From: Pseudoalteromonas sp. GCY
GTDB lineage: Bacteria > Pseudomonadota > Gammaproteobacteria > Enterobacterales > Alteromonadaceae
Length of the DNA: 64,000 nucleotides
Reading direction: 5' to 3'
NCBI RefSeq assembly: GCF_016695175.1
Contig: NZ_CP068023.1
Coordinates: forward strand, 794,501-858,500
Shown: positions 55,345-64,000 of the stretch, one piece after another
Position numbering within the stretch: the stretch's first letter is position 1
How the letters are laid out: the number at the start of each line of letters is the position of its first letter
Notes under the pieces: generated by a model
Told to the model about the DNA's origin: nothing
Database searches by the model: none
What the model saw: the letters and a program-made list of their open reading frames with translations, nothing else
Made by a program: the position numbers and the translations under genes

Positions 55345-55797
55345 ATGAATAAATATAGTGAGTTAATTAAACAACTTGATTTGAGCGAACACGAAACCTT
55401 TTGGCAAGGTGCGGCTGACCTGAAAGAAATAGCTCTACTTGAAAAGTTAATTTCGATTAAACTTCCACCTTCACTAGTTAGTTTTTTAAGAGAGTGTGGC
55501 GGCGGGGGAGTGATAGACTCAGAGATCTCTGGCATTGAAGATAATAATGCCAATTTAACGCACGGTGGGACGATATTAGGTGACACTCTCGATTGCAGGG
55601 GAGAATTTCAATTACCTGAGCATTTAGTTGTCATTTTTTATAAAGAAAATGAAATCTGTTGGTGCTTAGACTCTAACACCCAAGAGGAAGAATACAAACT
55701 GGTTAATTATAACTTATTTAAAAAACAAGTTGACGAGGTAATCTCGGACTCCTTCTTCTCATTCTTTTGTGAATATGTTGAGATTAGAACCTCGTAA
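55345..55797 (+). CDS. SUKH (SMI1/KNR4) immunity protein for the LHH toxin
   Basis: A 150-residue SUKH-superfamily protein: IALLEKLISIKLPPSLVSFLRECGGGGV is the characteristic N-terminal helix and Gly-rich turn, followed by GDTLDCRGEFQLPEHLVVIFY and a Trp/Tyr-rich end. It differs clearly from the first SUKH gene. AGGA precedes its ATG, so unlike the toxin fragment it seems able to be translated independently. Confidence 0.85.
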   Translation: MNKYSELIKQLDLSEHETFWQGAADLKEIALLEKLISIKLPPSLVSFLRECGGGGVIDSEISGIEDNNANLTHGGTILGDTLDCRGEFQLPEHLVVIFYKENEICWCLDSNTQEEEYKLVNYNLFKKQVDEVISDSFFSFFCEYVEIRTS

Positions 55798-55959
55798 TTT
55801 TAATTATAATTAAGTCAAAAATACTGAGAGCAGCGCTTAGTAGTCACGGTGGGATCGCACTTTGTAAAAAGGCTTTAACACCCAGCTCTTTTCTGAGCTA
55901 ATAACGCCCACATTATCACTATCTACTTGTTAATTATGTCGTTATTTAGCTAACTTTAA

Positions 55960-56286
55960 CTTGTTGAAGATAAGCGCTCTTCCATCAACCAACATCATGC
56001 TCTTACTGATGTCTTGTTTCTTATCATTTCGGCGGTTTTATCCGATTGTGAAGGCTGGAAAGATACCGAAATATTTGGGCGCAGTAAACGACCATGGCTC
56101 AGGCAGTTTGAAAATGGAGAAATCTATGGCTTTGTGCCCGCTCTTGCCCTTGGTGGCGAACCTAAGCTTGAGAATCTCCAAAAGGTAAAAGCCACGGAAC
56201 ATTTAGCTTTCCTAGCTGACCTTGGAGAGAAGCGTGTTATGGCCGATATCGTTGCGCTATCTAACCAATTACCCCATAACCAATAG
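55960..56286 (+). pseudogene. Remnant: ISAs1/H-repeat transposase start fused to a DUF1851-like end
   Basis: One open frame with no good start. Its first part reads EDKRSSINQHHALTDVLFL and SAVLSDCEGWKDTEIFG..WLRQFENG, the N-terminal pattern of ISAs1-family (H-repeat) transposases, often found beside rhs/vgrG loci. Straight after FENG the sequence changes to EIYGFVPALALGGEPKLENLQKVKATEHLAFL, which resembles the C-terminal half of DUF1851-type proteins associated with T6SS immunity (tentative). A deletion seems to have joined the ends of two genes. Confidence 0.6.
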
Positions 56287-57470
56287 CACCTTTTTAAGTC
56301 CTTTAAATACGCTGGTGTCGCCAGGCAATGAGCAACTCTCCTTGCCTTAAAACTCACTTCTATTTTCGTACTGCTCTAAAAATTTAAGCATGGATACTGC
56401 GCTGATAGTTTTTGCAATACTTGCATGCAGCTTAATCGCTAAAATCGTAGACGATCTCACAAGCAACGTATTCCCCCTCCATCACACCCGAAAATCATAA
56501 GTCGATATGCAATGTGCCGACAGGATGTCGGCCAAGTCTTGTCAGGCACAGGGAGGTGCCTTACAAGACGGTTGCACTATATCGGCTTAGGATTTTAGGA
56601 TTAAGTGTGATGCTGGGGCGACGTTTTCTTGGTTCGCTCGATCGCGTCGTTTAAAAAGAATGAACGAGGAGTGCATGGATGCGCTTTGATATTAAACATG
56701 GAGGTTTATTTTGCTAACGGCTGATAGCTCGAAATTTATCGTAAAGTCAGCCCGTCCTCCTGACAAGTTTTGGCATCCATCTATGGGCTACGACAACCTT
56801 TTCTTTGCTTGCCCTAAAGAAAAGGTAGCAAAAGAAAAGGCACTTCTTCACCGCACCCGAAAAGCATAACTTCTCGGCGGGTGAACCGCCTCCCACAACA
56901 CTATTTAGATTGTGAGCTTGGAGGCTACGCTGATAGTTTTTACAATGCTTTAAAGCAGCTTAATCGTAAAAATCGTAGAAGATCTTACAAGCAACGTATT
57001 CCCCCCCTCCATCACACCCGAAAAGCATAAGCCGATATGCAATGTGCCGACAGGATGTCGGCTAAGTCTTGTCTGGCACAGGGACGTGCCTTACAAGACG
57101 GTTGCACTATATCGGCTTAGGGGTTGAGGATTAAGTGTGATGTTGGGGCGACGTTTTCTTGGTTCGTTCTTTTTTGTCGTTTTAAAAGAATGAACGAGGA
57201 GCGCATGGATGCGCTTTGATATTAAACATGGAGGTTTATTTTGCTAACGGCTGATAGCTCGAAATTTATCGTAAAGTCAGCCCGTCCTCCTGACAGTTTT
57301 CGACGCCCATCCGTGGGCTTCGACTACCCGAAAAGCACACTTCTCGGCGGGTGAGCTGCTCCCCACAAAGCTATCTGCACTGCTAATTAGGAGGCTATGC
57401 TGATAGTTTTTTGTAGTTGTTACAATCAGCTAATTATTAAAATAATCCGTGCTTACCCTCACAGGAAGAG
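56287..57470. repeat. Tandem pair of Q-P repeats on the right of the toxin island
   Basis: About 1.2 kb without a gene. After a short start it holds Q copy 2 (56471-56692), P copy 2 (56744-57000), Q copy 3 (57000-57222) and a shortened P copy 3 (57274-57430). The two Q-P units repeat with a 529-base step. REP palindromes of the GGCGG type sit at 56871-56896 and 57341-57366. Single copies of Q and P, in the other order, lie left of vgrG. Confidence 0.82.
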
Positions 57471-58589
57471 TTATTGCCATGCGCCACGTTGAATTTGGCG
57501 AGGTGTGTTACGCCATCCCTCAAATTGTGATTCGACATTTTCATTAAAATTACGAAAGAGCTGCTCGATGTTTTGTGCAGGTACAATATTGCACGGATTG
57601 CTGCTTTCTTGTCGTAAATACTCGAAAAAAGCGTTGCTGTTGTGCTCGACCATAAATCCGGTAAATAGGTAACTATTGGCATATAAGGTGGTACTTTGCA
57701 TGGTTTGCCACTGATTTTCGCTATTGAATAGGGTGTTAATATCAAGCTTGGTAAAGCGCGATTTCAAAATCCCTTCTTTCGTCAACCAATCTTCGTCAGA
57801 GAGGTAAACTGAAAATTGACCTGTTTCGGTAATTCTTAGGTGCTCAAAATACTCGGCTAAGCCTTCCGTTACCCATCGAGGGGTTACGCCGAAATAGTAA
57901 AAAACTAGGGCGTGCACGGACTCGTGAATGAGCGTTCTTAGCGTTTCTTCTTCAGTGCGACTGCCATTGATAACGCCTTGGTTTTGAAATAAAAAGTACA
58001 TACCCAAGGTGCCAGCAGGCTCTGCATCGCGAGAGAGGATTAGCTCATTGTAGTCAGCGTCATTGGCGGCAATATGCATGTTCAACTGGATGGGAGATAA
58101 GGCTTTTTTATGCGCTAACTGGTTAAAAAAGTGCTTAAACATCATATACACCACGCTGAGGGCTTGCTGCGCCTGATACTCAACATAAGTGCTCACGGGT
58201 TCACCCGTTAGATTAAGTTTAAAATTTTCAATGTTGTTGAATTGCGTTTGCAAGGAAAATACTTCGCGCTTTAGTGCTCCGCAGGTAGGTGTTGAGATAC
58301 CGCTGAACATATTAACAAGGTCACTGTGCCCGTTTAGGTTGTAAAAGGTTTTTTCTGGTATTTCAGGTAGCTGTTGTTTCGTTACTTTTGGGGGGGCAAC
58401 CGTTAGGTGAGGAGTGGTGTCTGGCTGACTTAAACGTTTTTCGGTATGGGTGTCTAGCTGTATGCCAAATTCAGTCAATAAAGGTTTGATAGACCTTATC
58501 GAGTTTGCTGCTGCACTTGGATAGATAAAATAAAGCGTAAACAATATCAGCGTGATGATAAGTAGTAGGACAAAGACCCGCCAAACCAA
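57471..58589 (-). CDS. Membrane-anchored HExxH peptidase-like protein
   Basis: A 372-residue protein with one N-terminal membrane anchor (VFVLLLIITLILFTLYFIYP) and a large exported domain. A gluzincin-type zinc site is visible: LIHESVHALVFYYFGVTPRW followed by VTEGLAEYFEH (third ligand Glu). Family is peptidase MA-like/DUF1570-like; substrate unknown. The start is TTG at 58589 with AAGGA eight bases before. It borders the right end of the repeats around the toxin island, and no immunity or secretion link is evident. Confidence 0.75.
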   Translation of the reverse strand: MVWRVFVLLLIITLILFTLYFIYPSAAANSIRSIKPLLTEFGIQLDTHTEKRLSQPDTTPHLTVAPPKVTKQQLPEIPEKTFYNLNGHSDLVNMFSGISTPTCGALKREVFSLQTQFNNIENFKLNLTGEPVSTYVEYQAQQALSVVYMMFKHFFNQLAHKKALSPIQLNMHIAANDADYNELILSRDAEPAGTLGMYFLFQNQGVINGSRTEEETLRTLIHESVHALVFYYFGVTPRWVTEGLAEYFEHLRITETGQFSVYLSDEDWLTKEGILKSRFTKLDINTLFNSENQWQTMQSTTLYANSYLFTGFMVEHNSNAFFEYLRQESSNPCNIVPAQNIEQLFRNFNENVESQFEGWRNTPRQIQRGAWQ

Positions 58590-58816
58590 AGTGATATCCT
58601 TGTATAATACATGCCCAGAGACTCTGGTTATACTCGATTATCGGTAAACTTGGCAATGGGTAATGATTATCGGCTTACTCCCATGGCATTAAATTACAGC
58701 TACTTTAGTGTGTCATAGCGTATCGTTTGCATTATTTGCCATTCTTTTTTCTACAACAATGTACCCATAATCTAATTCGTTGCCTATACTTTTTGAAAAA
58801 ATAACAGAGCATACAG

Positions 58817-59569
58817 ATGAAAGTAGTTTGGCCGTTGATTTTACTGTGTTGTGTGGGCGGGAGTGCGAGCGCGCTTGATACTCAGGTGAATATTACGACG
58901 GGGCAATGGCCGCCGTACTTAGATCAAGCGAAACAAGATCAAGGATGTGTGGCTGCTGTGATCCGAGATGTCTTTGCGCTCTCTGATATAAAAGTCCGGT
59001 TTTTATTTATGCCTTGGGAACGCGCCTATCAAGAGGGAATGAAGGCGGCTTACATTGGTAGTGCTTATTGGTATTACAGTGAGCAAAGGAGCAAAGACTA
59101 TATTTACACTCAACACCCACTCACTGAAGAAACGGCACGCTTTTATCACCATCGAGATTTAGCGTTTACCTATACGAGTTACGCAGATCTTAAGCCATTT
59201 AGATTGTTGCTCAATCAAGGGTTAACTTATCCGCCTTCTCTGTTAGAGGCGATAGAGACGCTTGAAATCAAAACTTCATATGCCACGTATACCAGTAAAA
59301 ATGTGGCACTGATCCTACGAAATCGTGCGGATATTATGATTATGGACGAAAAGTCGGCGAAGTCTTATCAGCAGGAACTGCCAGCAGAAGAAGCGGAGTT
59401 ATTAGTGGCGCAAGCGATCCCTGCTTTTATCCAAAAAGGCTATTTGCTTATCAATAAGCATCATAGTGAATATGTCGAGCTGTATAACGAAGGGCTTAAA
59501 AAACTATGGGCGGATGAAGACTATGTTGCTCAGTATCGTGCTCGCTGCTCTCGTGTGTTTACCGATTGA
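58817..59569 (+). CDS. Periplasmic amino-acid-binding-like protein
   Basis: A 250-residue exported protein with signal peptide MKVVWPLILLCCVGGSASA. It has the opening of type 3 solute-binding proteins (VNITTGQWPPYLDQ), then VRFLFMPWERAYQEG, the hinge ADLKPFRLLLNQG and RADIMIMDEKSAKSY. The YLLINKHHSEYVELYNEGLKKLW end is typical of the second lobe's closing helix. No permease genes are adjacent, so ligand and role are unknown. Confidence 0.8.
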   Translation: MKVVWPLILLCCVGGSASALDTQVNITTGQWPPYLDQAKQDQGCVAAVIRDVFALSDIKVRFLFMPWERAYQEGMKAAYIGSAYWYYSEQRSKDYIYTQHPLTEETARFYHHRDLAFTYTSYADLKPFRLLLNQGLTYPPSLLEAIETLEIKTSYATYTSKNVALILRNRADIMIMDEKSAKSYQQELPAEEAELLVAQAIPAFIQKGYLLINKHHSEYVELYNEGLKKLWADEDYVAQYRARCSRVFTD

Positions 59570-59680
59570 CAGCTTGAACTAGGCTTTCCCAAAATCGAAA
59601 ATCGTCCCTAATTTTATTGCAAAATCGAGAAGTTATTCATAAAGGAAAATCCGAGGTTGTTTTTAACTGTATGTTTTTAA

Positions 59681-59914
59681 TGGTTTGATATTGGTTCAAT
59701 CACCAAGCAATTTGTGGCCACTACAATTGTATAGTTGGCGGAGAGTGGGAAGTTATCTTTAGATGACAAACTTGGTGTCTATTTTGACAATGTACCGAGC
59801 TTTCATTATTACCCAGAAAAAGACGCGTTTATCTTCTTTGCCACGAACAATCGTGATGACTATCCTGAACAGCTGATGGCTGCATTAGACGATATTGTGA
59901 TAGGTGTTAACTAA
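59681..59914 (+). pseudogene. Decayed beta-lactamase-family serine hydrolase
   Basis: In one frame the DNA reads WFDIGSITKQFVATTIV, stop TAG (59732-59734), then LAESGKLSLDDKLGVYF, then DNVPSFHYYPEKDAFIFFATNN and an end DDIVIGVN with TAA at 59912. The SITK tetrad (SxxK) and the following SGKLSLDDKL are the signature N-terminal part of serine beta-lactamase/CubicO hydrolases. The final 45 codons match their C-terminus. The central domain, including the second catalytic motif, is missing, so it is an internally deleted pseudogene. Confidence 0.8.
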
Positions 59915-60081
59915 GCCTTACCTAAGCTGCCTTTCTAGCAGCTTGATTTTGTGTTAAATGGTATATGCCTATCTGGTCTGACCATTTAAATCTCCTTTTA
60001 AATTTGCCCGATTCTTGGTTAAAGTTTATGCACGCCAACTGTTGTTTTTACACTCAGCTAATTATTGAATTGGGCTGAATT

Positions 60082-60137
60082 TTGACAGTTGTCATGGATT
60101 TTGATAACGTATTGTGCAAATTTGGTATGACCAATTT
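60082..60137 (+). promoter_or_regulatory. pdhR promoter with PdhR operator
   Basis: TTGACA at 60082-60087 and TAACGT at 60105-60110 with a 17-base spacer look like a sigma-70 promoter. Just after it, ATTTGGTATGACCAATTT (60120-60137) closely matches the PdhR box ATTGGTNNNACCAAT of E. coli. The operator covers the expected transcription start, so PdhR would repress its own operon in the absence of pyruvate. The other parts of 59570-60222 hold the pseudogene and nothing else recognised. Confidence 0.75.
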
Positions 60138-60222
60138 ACCTATGAAGTTAATTCTTACCAAATTGATTAAAATAAGTCAGCGGTCTGGCTAGGTCACATC
60201 ATAAAAAATTGGCGTTATTTCA

Positions 60223-60972
60223 ATGTCTTTAAAGATTAAAGCAGCAAAATTATCCGACGTAATACTAGAACAGCTTGAGAATATGATCCTCGAGGGCTCG
60301 TTATTACCCGGTGCAAAATTGCCGCCTGAGCGTGAACTAGCCAAACAATTTGAAGTGTCTCGTCCATCACTTCGTGAAGCTATCCAGAAATTGGAAGCCA
60401 AGGGGCTTGTTACCCGTCGTCAAGGTGGTGGCACGTATGTTAAAAATCAGCTAGAAGAAGGGCTGACTGATCCGTTATTCGACTTGATCAGTAAGCATCC
60501 AGAATCTCAGTTTGATTTACTTGAGTTTCGTCATGCATTAGAAGGCATCGCCGCCTACTACGCGGCACTCAGGGGCACAGAGAATGACTTTGCAAAGGTA
60601 CAACAAAGCTTTGACAATATTGCAGAGATAGGTGATGACCTGATGCAAAAGGCAAGGGCAATTAATGCTTTTCACTTTGCCGTTGCAGAAGCGTCACATA
60701 ATGTCGTTTTGCTTCATCTTGTAAAAGGGATGCAGTCACTGCTTGAGCAAAACGTGTTGCAAAACTTAACGGTCTTGGTGCAAAAATCAGACGTAAGTGA
60801 GCAGCTCGGTGAGCACAGAAAGTTGTTATTAGATGCGGTGATCAATGGTAACCCTGAACAAGCAAGACTTGCTAGTAACGCCCACTTAGCCTTTATCGAA
60901 GAAGCGTTATTAGAAGCCGGTAAAGAGCGTTCGCGAATAGAACGTTCACTGCGTAGAACAAAACAGCAGTAA
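60223..60972 (+). CDS. pdhR: Pyruvate dehydrogenase complex repressor
   Basis: GntR-family (FadR subfamily) regulator of 249 residues that senses pyruvate. The N-terminal winged helix has LPPERELAKQFEVSRPSLREAI and GGGTYVKN. The C-terminal FCD-type helical domain (about residues 90-240) has HFAVAEASHNVVL with the metal/effector histidines. It precedes aceE, and the upstream operator matches its expected binding site. Confidence 0.95.
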   Translation: MSLKIKAAKLSDVILEQLENMILEGSLLPGAKLPPERELAKQFEVSRPSLREAIQKLEAKGLVTRRQGGGTYVKNQLEEGLTDPLFDLISKHPESQFDLLEFRHALEGIAAYYAALRGTENDFAKVQQSFDNIAEIGDDLMQKARAINAFHFAVAEASHNVVLLHLVKGMQSLLEQNVLQNLTVLVQKSDVSEQLGEHRKLLLDAVINGNPEQARLASNAHLAFIEEALLEAGKERSRIERSLRRTKQQ

Positions 60973-61042
60973 TCGGGCTTGATTCAGTAAGAATTGGCAC
61001 AAATAGAATAAATTCGTATTTTAAACATAAGGAACACTCCAT

Positions 61043-63709
<2,667 letters not shown>

Positions 63710-63720
63710 GAGGACGAGTG

Positions 63721-64000
63721 ATGGCAATCGAAATTCATGTTCCAGATATTGGTGCCGATGAGGTTGAAGTAACCGAGATCCTAGTAAGCGTAGGTGACAC
63801 GGTTGCAGAAGAGCAATCGCTTATCACTGTTGAAGGCGACAAAGCATCAATGGAAGTACCAGCCTCAGTGGCGGGTACAGTTAAAGAAATCAAAATAGCG
63901 GAAGGCGATAAAGTATCGACTGGCTCTTTGATCATGATCTTTGAAGCGGCAGGTGAAGAAGCACCGGCAGAGCAACCTGCAGAAGAAGCTAAGCCAGAAG
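63721..64000 (+). CDS. aceF: Pyruvate dehydrogenase E2 (dihydrolipoamide acetyltransferase), start only
   Basis: First 93 codons of the E2 core gene, cut by the window end. The protein starts [19 protein letters not shown] and contains one lipoyl domain with the modified lysine in [11 protein letters not shown] (about residue 41). An Ala/Pro/Glu-rich linker has begun ([16 protein letters not shown]). Further lipoyl and catalytic domains would follow outside the window. Confidence 0.95.
   Translation, partial: MAIEIHVPDIGADEVEVTEILVSVGDTVAEEQSLITVEGDKASMEVPASVAGTVKEIKIAEGDKVSTGSLIMIFEAAGEEAPAEQPAEEAKPE

Noticed and set aside
56124..56357. Minus-strand open frame opposite the transposase remnant
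   Set aside because: It mirrors the remnant frame on the other strand and is low in protein likeness.

Overview
The window looks like chromosomal DNA of a marine gammaproteobacterium, most likely Pseudoalteromonas or a close Alteromonadales relative. This is inferred from gene order (proC-yggS next to pilT-pilU; rsmE-gshB-yqgE-ruvX; nudF-yqiB-cpdA-yqiA-parE-parC; pdhR-aceE-aceF; ytjB/serB divergent), the moderate base composition and the Pseudomonas-type GluRS. The genus cannot be proven from the sequence alone.

Layout. 1-4.7 kb: end of a yggT/proC/yggS operon and the divergent twitching-motility ATPases pilT-pilU, followed by an overlapping gene for a periplasmic binding-like protein. 4.7-10.3 kb: mostly minus-strand housekeeping genes (lipoprotein hydrolase, ruvX, yqgE, gshB, rsmE, a DUF350 membrane protein). 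10.3-16.2 kb: glnE, a TcpQ-like protein, an LpxL-type acyltransferase and tolC. 16.4-24.2 kb: the conserved nudF-to-parC run, with a beta-propeller dehydrogenase gene placed between parE and parC. 24.2-26.55 kb: a tandem array of nine 107-bp units, each an inverted pair of REP palindromes, split by a 1.4-kb IS110-family (IS1111-group) element. The 3' non-coding part of that element folds by eye into two guide-carrying loops expected of a bridge (seek) RNA. 26.7-45.2 kb: ordinary genes (phosphoribosyltransferase, Crp/Fnr regulator, amidohydrolase, proB, two GGDEF proteins, gltX, gpx-ohrR, cytochrome b561, prfC, argS, pdxH, tatD). 45.2-46.5 kb: a small cassette of two unrecognised genes between two 66-bp direct repeats that contain REP palindromes. 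46.5-49.1 kb: orphan type II thioesterase, ytjB, serB.

49.1-57.4 kb is the main accessory island. A VgrG spike protein carries a C-terminal WHH nuclease and is followed by a SUKH immunity gene. Next comes a second, promoterless-looking copy of the last part of vgrG carrying a different nuclease tip (LHH) with its own SUKH immunity gene. The shared 373-bp segment differs at ten positions, nine of them synonymous. This is the arrangement expected for swapping toxin tips by recombination. The island ends in a transposase/immunity remnant and is bracketed by long direct repeats rich in short palindromes built around ATCCAT.

57.4-64 kb: a membrane-anchored HExxH peptidase, a periplasmic binding-like protein, a decayed beta-lactamase-family gene, and the pyruvate dehydrogenase operon pdhR-aceE-aceF (aceF cut by the window end), with a PdhR box over the likely pdhR promoter. 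No rRNA, tRNA or CRISPR array was recognised.
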